This document shows positions 30,701 through 33,710 of a stretch of DNA of 50,448 nucleotides, one piece after another. The translations under genes were made by a program, and so were the position numbers. Source of the DNA: UBA1181 sp963654355 (GTDB lineage Bacteria > Bacteroidota > Bacteroidia > Bacteroidales > Paludibacteraceae); the NCBI GenBank assembly GCA_963654355.1, contig CAVKBM010000008.1:1-50448 (forward strand), written 5' to 3'. The notes beneath the pieces are model-generated. The model was not told where the DNA came from. It saw only the letters and a list, made by a program, of their open reading frames with translations, and did no database searches. Numbering within the stretch: the stretch's first letter is position 1; the number at the start of each line of letters is the position of its first letter.

Positions 30701-31889
30701 CATAAATACGGACAAAACCGTCATCTGGACAATTGTCTACATCTATACGCATCTCTTGAGCTGCACCAGTGATATACATGTGGGAAGAGTGACCTCCGGC
30801 CATCAAACGTGAAATTGATTTTCCACAATACCCACTGCACCAGCCCTGAGCACCATAAGACCTTTGGTTGCTACTATTGCAAATGTCGTTGTATACTAAA
30901 CAGTCATGATTGTATGCTTTGATTTTTACTTTTTTCCCTATGTATTGTCTTAGATCGTATATGTTATTTCCCCATGGTTTAAAAGTTGCTTTGTCGCCAC
31001 CCAGTGCATTTCTATTTGCACAGTTAGAGTTTGAATCAAAGCTTTTTAGAGAAAAATCGGACGAGTTGGCATTCCCAAAGTAATCAGAACAAGGGACTGT
31101 GTAGCTTTCTTCTGCTTCTTCATCGTAAACAGAAATGTTTACACCTGCTCCTGGATAAGCGTCTCCTGTGTGTGCATCGTTGTTGGGTTCAACTAATACA
31201 ACTGCGTACGAAAGCTGTAATATCGTACTTTTAGCAGTAACTGTAAATTCATATTCCAATTTCTCGGAAGTTGCCCCATATGCCCAACCATAGCAGGAAT
31301 AATAATCTCCACTATTACCAGTTTCGCAAACTCCAGGATTTCCTAATCGTGCAGAACCTTTGTAGGCGGTTCCCTCTGGAATAGTGTACAAGGGGGTACA
31401 GCTACTTCCTCCCTCTTTCATCAAACCATCAACTTCTTTTTTTGTGAAGATTGTAAAAGAACCTTGCTGCCTGTTGTTGTCGTATTTTGTATTTGGGTCT
31501 CTTTTAGCCCATTCATCTACTTTGTCTTTGACTTCTGCGCAAAGTTTGTTACTGCCATCTGCTGTTGTTCCTTTCTTATATTCGGAACATGTGGCGGCAA
31601 TAGTTCCATCTACACATTGATAGAGACCTGAAAAACAACTGCCATAGCCCCATGTTTTTGTTCTGTCGTCGTATTGGGCTAGCGTGAAAACGCTTTTAGA
31701 GTTTGAATTTAACATATCCTCGGGTCTCCAATACGAATAATATTGAGTCCAACCGTCCCAACCTTTGGAAAAGTCAAGGTTGAGTTGGTCTCCGTCCTGG
31801 GCTTGGGTAGACAATGCCACGGACGCAACCACGAGTGTTGTGATAATTCTTCGAATAAGTCGTTTTAAGGCGTACATATTTTGTTTCAT
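6777..31889 (-). CDS. Giant T9SS-exported surface repeat protein (8370 aa) with type B C-terminal domain
   Basis: One uninterrupted frame of 8370 codons, roughly 0.9 MDa. Residues 1-31 form a signal peptide (basic RLIRR, hydrophobic core, end ALSTQAQ). About 32-385 is a non-repetitive, Cys-rich beta-type region with DLRQYIGKKVKIKAYNHDC. From about 385 to 8170 come many Ig-like/PKD-like repeats of about 70-90 residues. Each has an early 'IC.G....L.A' strand, a central YxWS/T core and a late '.T.Y.VT....GC' strand, usually with two Cys that could pair. A final PKD-like domain precedes the gliding-motility-type C-terminal domain (TAFTPNNDGVNDVF ... WDGNDKKGNPCPQGVYGY). Type B domains are known to direct T9SS export and attachment with SprF-type partners, and one is encoded just upstream. 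The likely role is a surface adhesin or filament, as for SprB of Flavobacterium; that role is inference. Confidence 0.9.
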   Translation of the reverse strand: MKQNMYALKRLIRRIITTLVVASVALSTQAQDGDQLNLDFSKGWDGWTQYYSYWRPEDMLNSNSKSVFTLAQYDDRTKTWGYGSCFSGLYQCVDGTIAATCSEYKKGTTADGSNKLCAEVKDKVDEWAKRDPNTKYDNNRQQGSFTIFTKKEVDGLMKEGGSSCTPLYTIPEGTAYKGSARLGNPGVCETGNSGDYYSCYGWAYGATSEKLEYEFTVTAKSTILQLSYAVVLVEPNNDAHTGDAYPGAGVNISVYDEEAEESYTVPCSDYFGNANSSDFSLKSFDSNSNCANRNALGGDKATFKPWGNNIYDLRQYIGKKVKIKAYNHDCLVYNDICNSSNQRSYGAQGWCSGYCGKSISRLMAGGHSSHMYITGAAQEMRIDVDNCPDDGFVRIYVPSGFGAGNYVWKTSDGTSLSDPNTGNAYTDYEAYVKRSEIQDIDYICTITGSNTSCASITAKTRIAKEPIKSEVKALRSCYNRVTFSDTSWVPKVLVSNPDPVLTQLDTIKFWHWVCVEKATNVIVYDHTFTKSSSFDETFPWTATNKGEYVMTLTVTTVNGCEKSTSVEFKVMQPPTVDMNGVTDICANEKSTLTINNYMSEVSGKPNRYVWKKCDDTSDLTKCATKQDSTAGVNSNSFTIDGSVADNAGLYLTEIYRYESVYSGTVALKDTATLCSYEKTFDVSIKNIPEFDFYDKAEKANANIVYKKDGERKVVEICKGQTKDVAVIGTYSYIDNSGNTVSGDLKGTDDGVDATSSNIVWSNTERTRKVTLGPADTTKYLANATYNGCTATDSVFVYVKPLPELTVDAPKAVCVGESATLEHKASGNDRTEAVSGYKWYTKEGNIRTELAGKNETTLEVGPFQSVAGSTSKIYRYSFSALNKFACGDTIDVQVTVRDTPNATISDPAAICQGQNVIINAYGADSCLWSTRTKKDKMPSSINEVPPTANYTYKVTAFRNYSDVTCQSTYYKKVTTNKTPEIKIMGDTDLCMNDKLELVAQDTAIYTGWNNEDNKTVTYKWNKNDADGADLKLTPTFSTVYTVTATATSGTGANASSCSSTKTQQIIVRDLPVFTVTPASSRVCPGEKDLITADSVGMEAFRFYTMENGNKTWLTDWQTVTDMKNTFNTYTLTADGDGKTQKTIEVFAMGRDYHGCENTFSTSITVKTTPTLKISSADNICDEESMNLVPSGAEDGTYTWYMAYGDPTEAIADPSKRTAVRTELGDGVTVTPSMGAQKYDKVTYFLRGTKDACEGETYKTITINPMPEIEIEGDLTICKGENTTLKAKCTTTGVNIKSWSWTGQNNNTNEITVSPLTDQTYNIVATADAGCAGRASATVKVNTPANITIEGGKAICGGEQTELNVAADKAIQSVTWATSPTVDNSDIKYNSDKTTIKATLNEVTLFTASVIDENLCSSIKTKSVVVYEKPTIEQTETAFCEGKNLSVTVTGAATYKWYSTQQDESNYKVGAGSLSSGAKYTETWESIKKKIATGQSEYTLYVVGQESGCYTQKEVKLDINPQPTPTITGNHIYCLGEDIELTANYANATAYLWSNGQDNQTMTTTALTSASDFKVTVTDNAGCTGEATYTVKVHEALSVVATAKDDVCRDSVVTITATATPATVGNANISYQWYESDENTKYVGSGNTTNEIKPTINTQDGTIKYIVSVGEAHSDEYDGVTETKVCTSSAEKTINERPNPEVTIADPAKICQGTSTSLTASNSVSSAIVNSWTWYAIDDANKETQLAGTSSYITLSAATLENANKFKAVAKTNYGCTNYGEQEIKYQPIYTAEIIAEDGVTEYSNEYFVCQDQDFQLKVKIKDENGNVVSDVNGFLFTWAPQGGSGQTTSAMQINADQEFSLTLSTPEGCAVSVEPLTIHYKAKPIVTLTHPAGNICAGDNNVTLTAKATNYLTGMDENGWSWYIGDSKDATATNNQYNISDLAQTTTYKVSGKLAVFGCQSEFAYDEVTVNEKPDLNITAVDNACEGASVELTASSSKESTETPIYWTDNLYGNNGNTKVSEARKITIAGTGVQEFTASITVAGCTSEATKTINVHARPTVTLSGNDYVCQGSTEGLNLTAAKTGNAADATSNAWVWNINNTNSNENTILPTTSPTTVKVTYTDANNCSAEATKDLYIQANPILMIEGETAGSETICQGDQKALNASFSAAKNYDGTSMSLNGGYTWLIGTTKQSETGATFTTPSIDAESVVTVKATNTMGCEGSATYTLSTKPYPTFTADDVTICSGEVATVKATATDADKAADYYSWTWVGEDGQNVTPKTGSSYSEKLTKDRTYLLTATKNGCTSKEQQVKATVKENPDFTVPNDVRMCYGESIALQLTDGAVAPTRYVWTTAVGLVPSTTEKNVANLTPNTTGTLQYTVTGEKDYAVGTSTLTCTAQKSIKVTVNAIPSVSISGDNNICYGATSDLTATSTTATSYQWYKGDVATGTKISGNETANLTTDALTANTTYSVIGTDGYGCQSVATTYEIKVKDDITITYGNPTVCEGGNTTITITGATSINWYTDATRSTIDATTGPSRTLSNITDEDEDGFAKYYITAYNNGCGKDAVVEVAVNKTPTITFDTDKAGRNVNTTDRSSEICLNEVFGLTARSDISNTTFKWNANDGNGADLSTTPKYGTKYTVKATTADNCSSESDWTVIVNSNPTVTITSDNSSVCAGANVTLTPSAKTNNVENTNVAYRWTSAKTADGTYNAETAINDKIVINDATETRTYKVTAEDNTTQCTGSATYTVTVNPIPTFEFTSTPVCEGNPMTISLSNTAVTENTTYAWKYWAEGNTEPSSINLANATSVTLQASNRTYKVTATTKAGCTYELEKTIKANSTPTFGVEKENLYICSGGQESAELVATDADKYTIAWTDASKTVLTPTGDNSGKITVTPTTRSVYTATATSIDGCTATKTAIVNVVNSPKPEVTQDGAACIGNSVTLTPGLQITQSGSAVSYTWHEDAALTKEMTDDNGVLKYQISESSPNSISVWLKAVETTSNKTCIGSTEYTFNRVERPEIAVLGDTVRCDGATGTIRLSGANSYTWTSEGTTGSSLQETLNYNELTGTNGIRKYKEYAVNAVSGECSADITFKVYVYPKPEANIYADANDKDATEATICKNGDITLNADVNKNYAWENPGYSWSGGAATYEATNLVKGQTYSLYVTDTHTHGTATTTCRSNKAEFKVNIQDLPTITIATEDGASKYCTNGTFTLKEDGKTNLTDYQWGYIDANGNTQTITGATQSTYTVSPFAETTTYVLIAASDDALKCKNSNSITIEAKPLPTLAFKNVSVCDGKQAIFVVDKANSNINTFYVGTDKTNTYPSTYTTNEDKGLVAGKQYAYTFGATLDGCDVDNITSVTVTPNYKPIVEFTDENGQDFKICKGSVVNLSVSDKETNSTTEDKNFAWSWNNEIGSGKTNSVSNVSSNTTFRVTATNENGCVNSASQTVTVVTPNPITISGDVEICENADATLTASGVSSNISWTVTEDGASVPASRLQFSADMKTLTIADVTGEIKATVTGNEGTPSCATSSEVYTVSVKKRPEITVADKVEVCKGNAVSVTASSPTAGATIQWEGGLKGYLEYSVAPTKDSTLTVNAYTTTSEGNTCDAQKTVSVKVYALPTPEIEGKNFCYGSTAELTVKDAASRASSTFTWSGPKAGDGATLTDINREGIYTVTETDANKCVGTATKEIKRLELPKITIERSNYAWSDDKKVCADSAITLVANANGATENYVWNQDGTTLSNATGTLNNTLEAKIADGKTTSTFTVTGAIKYADDVTCTNTATYTATKSDMPTFDLVAKTVCPGANSTIKVENSNSANTTYKWSWTDSEGNKEHAGSYKEVATDGKTIFTVVGTLGHCTLKKQITPTIFAEPMLSEILNNGDNPLCLNGETQLVLEGTLNGAEVSTVRWATNRDNNSITNTNTVVNTTISSTIHVEPTMIGTRTYTATVPFGENNQCSTSKSIELNVIDAPEIKVDGETNVCMGTQAELTLSNYTNGIEWYAVGADKKTPTGNAIHSGADKFTPTITSDTVFYVTATSTEGCSNNKLVELKVKNLPTVTFSGDSVICKNSATTISIQTQSMKSIYQRLEDGSYATTSSYNYKLSPVADTKYTFHFTANNGCEFERDLNIKVMDLPTIQINGETNGNSTICLNSSAELQVSGGDKNSEYTWSTGATATGKENISVSPKVETKYFAIGKKHYQIVGLANDLVCSDTAFHTVKIQQLPSVGIAKVNAVCQDSVAELTISPYTEGYTYVWSNEGNTITSNADGSTISGSTVKVKLGTENSYTYNVECTDNTALKCVNNASITVTTKPNPTVTATVDPVCLNATATLVATSSLTSSEYEWKDGEGTTLSRSSQYNVVVEKPTTYYVTVTKDGCRKTAEVTTTWHPQPTIAITMDDANTLRQRDSIVCKGGSTTLKATAQDGVAPYKFAWSNGDNGETMTTAKLNSNTSYFVSVTDNNGCTAIDTMEVKVKMNPVITISGDKNVCKGNSVVLTASATSESTKNTDVSYIWSVADESGKDDVNPISLPVNTDLKVTVTGTDGYGCVSTSKDFSVTMKNSPTLYISGPRTICNGQSTTLSVSGAGAGADKYVWYEEGRESEGVNGTSHTYSNTATTTYHVKGTNSYGCQTDSSFTIKVNDLPLVDITGDKYICENSSATLTATPTGDYSYTWNNGKTTAENAVTPSEDTEYTVTVTDNQTACSSEKAFTVVVKKNPTVTLDVVSAICADSTIKVVANTNSTESTPDKYTWNGTDSNNNEFEEAAGATDKTITLETSKTYADAGNLICTANISKTVVVKANPEVEIDPVVICDGETGKLTANAGNTANRYIWPTDGETPNTSWTASNVKVGTNEYNVTGILRHVVSNTTLDCKKTVKATITSYSLPELSISGPAFVCKETTTELKAIDATSKANTWKWSNGETQDAITVSAPATGTTTYTVEGMYAIDPTATNKKYCSSSATFELGSYTNPTFTVDAPTSVCDGTEAKLTVNGNNLKQVRWCDITGKTDDASLVLTKTDTIGYETTLTIDNVTTKKTIRVYAWNNDGCAVYKTVTVDVKENPTLTIAGNTTVCKGSVAQLTVTGASTYIWNDSNNDTKFTSASVNIEVTEPTTYTVIGKQNGCETQEIVQLGIYELPIISISAYDGKDEVGDALLITKVNNRRQTAICYNKDFSLKATADNAHTINRYVWEDNSQETDVVNFTATQGKTYIVKGEDANGCSASDTLVVNVNTLPDFEVPALTKVCQDSTVTIEATAEKTLSYKWDTQSDYSGSEKYTTKVTADAQTTTTYSVWAKDENGCESTERQFKLVSKANPALTLTSGNAENMVCYDSKASLKVENTNSGLSTSSTRYVWENDESKTGQNYTTEAIDQKTTFSVKASMDGCTAVGTIEIDNFPTPQPMVDNVTGCSNSEVTLYVTNGKTYTNSDIKNIKWDGKSSLNSETYTFVPSTDGENHSVEITDANGCSATKEDITITIKELPKFEVSENRSFCIDSVVTLTATPVNKTNTYTYDWTDEDGNAIANATISGVNNNTFTLPKDILKSDLKVKVSAVDQTKLNCDSSYTITVKAKENPAITTVTSVSEICKNQTATLVVSGSGEKYVWKDKSGVELSNTYSISVKVDHDTTIYVYSTLDGCTTPREFTIKMNELPKMELEDSEICYKQSHTFTTTAGLNKYKWYNETSRKDVTVNDVDNELTVTPDLSSNYYVVGWNANGCYDTARASLTVHSLPVIKSSYEKTVCENGTVTVSVSDKNLTYAWNRESDGSLNYGSDLSHDYSVGEYPNVETYTIYARTASTAGSCEDSTKITVNTKEIPQLNIAFRDTCIGSKTIMSGQNKNVRYTWYSEKDLSTPLSTASSYTTTEGLETDQTGYYVVGTMNGCKNDSSFYITAWSLPTIKIKGSTTVCQGNDDTLRVDNPTLGWSYKWDNGSYTVDDTTYAIYPSKATQYTLSGRDLKGCVNTDQIYVALNPKPEFSVKGDKEVCVNKTSYLYATPTSAGNLNYRYEWYNSHDQLIAQTDGTDAMSIKVTQDTVLIVRGYDKDQKNCYTEVEHSIKVNATPIITVSKQDVEVCDGTSAYIEVSANVDATFQWETGEDTRYINPTLNLANGATQSFTVTATSTDTTQCASSETYSVNVLELPVVTADGTTVCYGTTATLTATATSSNVGDITYRWADAKSDGAEFTTNTLTNQTTFEVEVTDGKSCTNKTTATVSIYELPVFTLSATTPICRNTETEITANSGDSRSLEYVWVDEKESNDYAAANTYTHSVGQDTTFIVWAKDEHGCRSSMKTSVKVKEYPVLSMRMENDTVCYNESRTVYVSGATNGYVWEVNGQVIKNEDGNNYTNNYYRLENVVDRQKIHVIGNSNGCTATIDTAIKVWKLPIITIDDVAPICFGKSAELEAHGGIDGKYKWTNGAVDAKTSVIPTRSGVNTYSVTGQDIHGCKNSAEIDVTVNKLPVVAIAQDSDYVCRGYNTELKADVSSDVAVESYQWHNEDGSMIEGAINATYQPTIDNDSYTYWLVVKDINGCIDSATTTLKAKEFPIITHRTSTRRDSVCKGGNIVIYVSGAETYQWNQADAEGLDDSNTFSIEQLTTKQKYTVTGWKNGCSTNYDITIDTLQLPVFTVNNAVICLNDNAELKVSDNAVEDRTTTLKWRHNGSSDNVIYVSPASTRDYTVTATDQYNCKTEVSANVLVRPLPTDVMIDALSSICKNDTLKLKAQSTTGREYTWYSSADTTKAENFIKKYKYTEDEQLEAVITQDTTFYLLAVNEYSCRYLTSKKISNINPPVLEKEYVDSICDGSRASLAIRGASTYRWDIDGSTKSFRTDVITQDTVFYVTGYANGCQSRDSFKVRKLELPTIGIDLATAEGPASDAICKGQDYRYMIGTGGVSGKYIWSTKQTTDTIRVAPSSSTIYRVTGYGKNGCQNTADTTLIVMPLPNVSIASVDAICNRDTFGLKAVVDDKKAIKTYVWTNFPDVTDDTLTTAITSNKTFTVTVTDTNGCYKQAEKLIRSKAYPSVSVAASPVDVCYGSTTVISAQGANAYQWEGLNASQRSFTAVITKDSTFVVEGTTDGCTTKDSVKVSVLQLPNVTIESNTGKDAICRRDSIILTAKNALTYVWSTGDTKTNIKVSPLVQTKYTAEGTDRNGCKNTAEFVLKVNPLPEFKIMGNDLVCEGTPDTLYVDYGGGKKISTYKWLSNSNVITDTFITKINENTTFIVEATDTNSCQYIAQKTVKTKSFPDVQITSVDEACYGTVANLTATGAASYVWMRQNESDTLSTSNMLNDSILKKTTYVLYGTTNGCTAEVTKTIKKINLPTVQITATSDVICIGRSTYLSGNDGLAEYIWSIGSAQQGVNVSPTSTTTYTLIGRNSRHCEARDSITIKVNQLPNVSIVGDDAACNGDQATLVGKGAATYLWTQTGETTDTIHPVITATKTFAVVGVDTNGCQNSATWQVRKNDIPVIACTSPGSICLNSLASITATGASTYAWTTADDPSDTLSKSNTLNVVPKVDTKYVVTGSTNNCVAKDTVEIIVKELPNVTIKMSSDYICANDTMTLIGQGGKSYVWSTGDVTEKIEVSPFNNSTFTVTGTGENGCTDTANATVTVKPLPNFDVEGNREICKNSTAEFKAVPNNAEDEYTYNWSWSENGTEMGDTKDRVNVLVTQNTNVHVEAVDLYGCTTKRDFVIKSKAFPELTFVAPATVCQRDLLSISAFGGNNYEWSTGSKTNQMTDYPESVGTAIYTLKASLNGCEKDSSVSVEVIAKPVLNITGPDAVCAGERIGLKATGALTYKWNNNVYADSLTSYPSESSTYTVIGTSENGCTETLSKMVTVNKLPDFSIISADEVCTNTDLQVMGSGDAQTYYWGINIRKYEDNISTNQSYITIPGDMIDRTLTLFVKGVDYNGCATEKSKTIKTISTPDVFATGSGTVCIGDAVTFLGQGAETYMWERTWNQTIVHDGKDTVITMTERSNDYTYKFKPNGSDVLKLTGQLGQCATTISVPIDTLSVPNITISGDREICAGDKVSLTANGGYKYVWSNGVTSQKLEERLKKSMRYWVIVTGYNECQSQKYVDVTVHDIPPVKLTMNTMSGCPEVGTNIHLTATGAKDYIWTSDPSSYDIDGIVADHVDATIYEKTIISVTGTSEYGCESSDTITISPMDFDPMIFSVTPRVIDEKNPIITLSGDYPEKANWTWTINRSEETGWETGEDVADTVTGNYTRYKFPNTYEKDSFLVQVAATDTNGCVYHGDTYIHVWRNTWAPTAFTPNNDGVNDVFRVSGTFQENGLSEILVSDFRLIIYNRVGTIVFEGDMEHTEWDGNDKKGNPCPQGVYGYVLSYQGEIQGMHKSGETKGYITLVR
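6780..7076 (-). other. Type B T9SS sorting domain (gliding motility-associated C-terminal domain)
   Basis: The last 97-99 codons of the giant gene. The signature residues are TAFTPNNDGVNDVF at the start, FRLIIYNRVGTIVFEG, then W-D-G-N-D and PQGVYGYVLSY, ending in KGYITLVR. This is the common layout of the CHU_C/type B family recognised by the T9SS. Confidence 0.92.
7380..30740 (-). repeat. Long array of Ig-like/PKD-like protein repeats inside the giant gene
   Basis: About 23 kb coding for repeats of 70-90 residues. From length alone there should be roughly 90-100 units; I did not count them one by one. The repeats share a pattern, not sequence: neighbours look strongly diverged and I saw no runs of near-identical copies, which suggests an old expansion under selection for fold. 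Confidence 0.85.
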
Positions 31890-31949
31890 AAGTTTCTATG
31901 TATCAATTCAATACCTGTTTCTGCTAAACCCTACTACAGATTTTACTTG

Positions 31950-31957
31950 CAAATTTA
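31950..31957 (-). promoter_or_regulatory. -7-like element TAAATTTG upstream of giant gene
   Basis: The minus strand reads TAAATTTGCAAG, a perfect TAnnTTTG element, about 60 bases before the ATG at 31889 and inside the 140-bp gap after the PorP/SprF gene. It suggests the giant gene can be transcribed on its own. No clear -33 TTTG. Confidence 0.5.
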
Positions 31958-32029
31958 AGAATTTTTCTATGATTAAAGCGCAGTTTATAGTAACGAATTT
32001 TCTATGCTTGTGTTGCTCTATCTTCTTTT

Positions 32030-32923
32030 TTATTTCGCAATGCGAATGGATAACAGTATTTCATGGGTGTTCGACGGCAATGTGCTGCGACTCCCCAACC
32101 CACATTCATAGACATAACCAACCCGAAATATGTGATATTCTATGCCTAACATCACTGATAGATAGGAGGGGTTGCATCCATTGATAAGATCGGGCCTCCA
32201 TGAAAATCCTCCCCACACAAAACGGTCGTAAAATGTTAGAAGTCCAACTTCTGCCAAGTGTACTTTGTTGCGATTCATATAGGCGAGATTTATCATCAAA
32301 TCCAATTGTTGCTGTAGGTTGATAGCTCGTATTGCGTAGGCGTAAAAGTGTCTGTCTGAGCGATAACTTGTTGATTGCGTGTTCTGTATGTGTGTGCATG
32401 ACGCACCAAAGGTCCAATTCATAGAGGATGCCTCAACTCCTATGTTGAAATCGGGCGTGATTTTTCTTTGCTTGTCCTGTAGATTGTCGTAGTCTTTTCG
32501 TTCGCTTTCATCAATGAGTTTGTTCTCTCCTGGATTATAGTCACCCACAAAAACGCCTGCAGAGGCTCCTAATGATAACACCCACTTCGGCGTGAGGTCT
32601 ATCTGATAGGAATATTCGGCTTTCACCTCGGTGGTGCGATGTCCAACGCCTAAGGCATCGTAGGCTACCGTCAAACCGACTCCTGATTGTATTCTGGGTA
32701 TGTAGTTGGTCGCATTGAAAAGTATCGTGTGGGGTGCATTGTCCACTCCAATCCACTGTAGCCGACCCAAAAGGAAGAGATCTATATCGTCGGTGTTGCC
32801 GACTCCCGCAGGATTGATATTGCCTCGTGAGAACTGCTGCTGTGTGAAAAATAAATCTTGTTGGGCATTGATTGTTATAACGCTCATCAATAGGAGTATG
32901 ATATGTAATACTCTGTTTTTCAA
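32030..32923 (-). CDS. PorP/SprF family type IX secretion system membrane protein
   Basis: 297 aa. Signal peptide KNRVLHIILLLMSVITINAQ, then the family's hallmark opening QQDLFFTQQQFSRGNINPA (helix/NPA motif), followed by alternating beta strands typical of a small outer-membrane barrel (SGVGLTVAYDALG, WVLSLGASAGVFVGDYNP, YLSVMLGIEYHIFRVGYVY). Known relatives: PorP is needed for the T9SS, and SprF is needed to export and hold the giant adhesin SprB. Lying directly upstream of a giant type B substrate, this is most likely its dedicated anchor rather than core PorP (inference). The best start is TTG at 32923, because the first ATG in frame would remove most of the signal peptide. It lies 25 bp after the OmpA gene, so co-transcription is likely. 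Confidence 0.85.
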   Translation of the reverse strand: MKNRVLHIILLLMSVITINAQQDLFFTQQQFSRGNINPAGVGNTDDIDLFLLGRLQWIGVDNAPHTILFNATNYIPRIQSGVGLTVAYDALGVGHRTTEVKAEYSYQIDLTPKWVLSLGASAGVFVGDYNPGENKLIDESERKDYDNLQDKQRKITPDFNIGVEASSMNWTFGASCTHIQNTQSTSYRSDRHFYAYAIRAINLQQQLDLMINLAYMNRNKVHLAEVGLLTFYDRFVWGGFSWRPDLINGCNPSYLSVMLGIEYHIFRVGYVYECGLGSRSTLPSNTHEILLSIRIAK

Positions 32924-32948
32924 TGTGTTGAATGGAATTTTTTCTGCG

Positions 32949-33689
32949 TTACTCTCTTACTGATATGACCACACGGCGATTGAGTTGGTGTTCTCGCTCC
33001 GTCTTGGCATTGCGTATGGTGGGTTCTAACTTACTTCGACCGATGCAGGTGAGTCGCTTAGGGTCTACACCTCGCTCAACGAGGGTTTTGAAGAGTTGCT
33101 TTGCTCGTCGCTCAGAGAGAGCCTGATTGTATGCCACAGTGCCTCGCTCATCGGTGTGTGCTGTCAGTATGAAATCTTTACCTTTATGATAGTCAATGAA
33201 TTGAAGAATTGTGTCTATCTCGGCTGTATAGTCGTGAGTGTAGTTGGATTGATCAAATTTAAAGTATAGAACGCAGACATCGGGCATTTTAGGAATGATT
33301 GTGGTTTTGTCTTCGTTGTCGTTTCCTCCATTGCTTATTTCGTTGTCGTTGAACGAGTCATCTAACGTGTCGTCATTTCCTATAGAATCGTTTTTTGCAA
33401 TGAATGTGCTGTCGGGAAGGGTGTTGTCTATTGAATCTTTTGCTAAATCGTTATCCTCTTTGTCTTTTTGATTGTCGGCAACTTGAGGATAACGCCAACT
33501 GCGGTAGAAGAGGGAGGAGCCTCGTTCGGTGATGCGTGTTTTTTCTTTGGAATAAGTGCTAAGGGAGAATAATAAGATGGAAAAAATGAGAAATAAACGA
33601 ATAAAGTCAGTGCTATTCAAAAGCGTGTGTTTCGGAACATGCTTTTGAATAGTGTTGCTAAACCTATTCGTTTCTATTGTGTTTCTCAT
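32949..33689 (-). CDS. OmpA-family protein with C-terminal peptidoglycan-binding domain
   Basis: About 246 aa from ATG 33689. A hydrophobic segment FIRLFLIFSILLFSLSTYS (about 32-50) is the likely signal sequence or anchor. A low-complexity acidic linker follows, and then the OmpA domain: FILTAHTDERGTVAYNQALS, the RRAKQLFKTLVERGV helix and IGRSKLEP, ending QLNRRVVISVRE. The Asp and Arg that bind diaminopimelate in OmpA domains are present in TDERG and LNRRV. The role would be to tie the outer-membrane export complex to peptidoglycan. The N-terminal 30 residues before the hydrophobic segment are unusually long; a TTG at 33620 (MNSTDFIRLF...) would give a standard signal peptide, and a TTG at 33707 is also open. 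It lies between an unknown barrel gene (21 bp gap) and the PorP/SprF gene. Confidence 0.85.
   Translation of the reverse strand: MRNTIETNRFSNTIQKHVPKHTLLNSTDFIRLFLIFSILLFSLSTYSKEKTRITERGSSLFYRSWRYPQVADNQKDKEDNDLAKDSIDNTLPDSTFIAKNDSIGNDDTLDDSFNDNEISNGGNDNEDKTTIIPKMPDVCVLYFKFDQSNYTHDYTAEIDTILQFIDYHKGKDFILTAHTDERGTVAYNQALSERRAKQLFKTLVERGVDPKRLTCIGRSKLEPTIRNAKTEREHQLNRRVVISVRE
33613..33652. other. 12-bp perfect inverted repeat at the start of the OmpA gene
   Basis: CTATTCAAAAGC and GCTTTTGAATAG are separated by 16 bases that can themselves form a small TGTT-TCGG-AACA stem. It lies between the upstream ATG (33689) and a possible TTG start (33620), so it could sit in the mRNA leader or at the beginning of the coding region. 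No T run follows. Confidence 0.7.
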
Positions 33690-33710
33690 ATCCTTGTTGA
33701 AAGTCAATGT

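Noticed and set aside
6777..31889. Many plus-strand and off-frame open frames of 60-200 codons inside the giant gene
   Set aside because: They lie antisense or out of frame to a single coherent reading frame, have no recognisable domains, and arise from the codon bias of the real gene.
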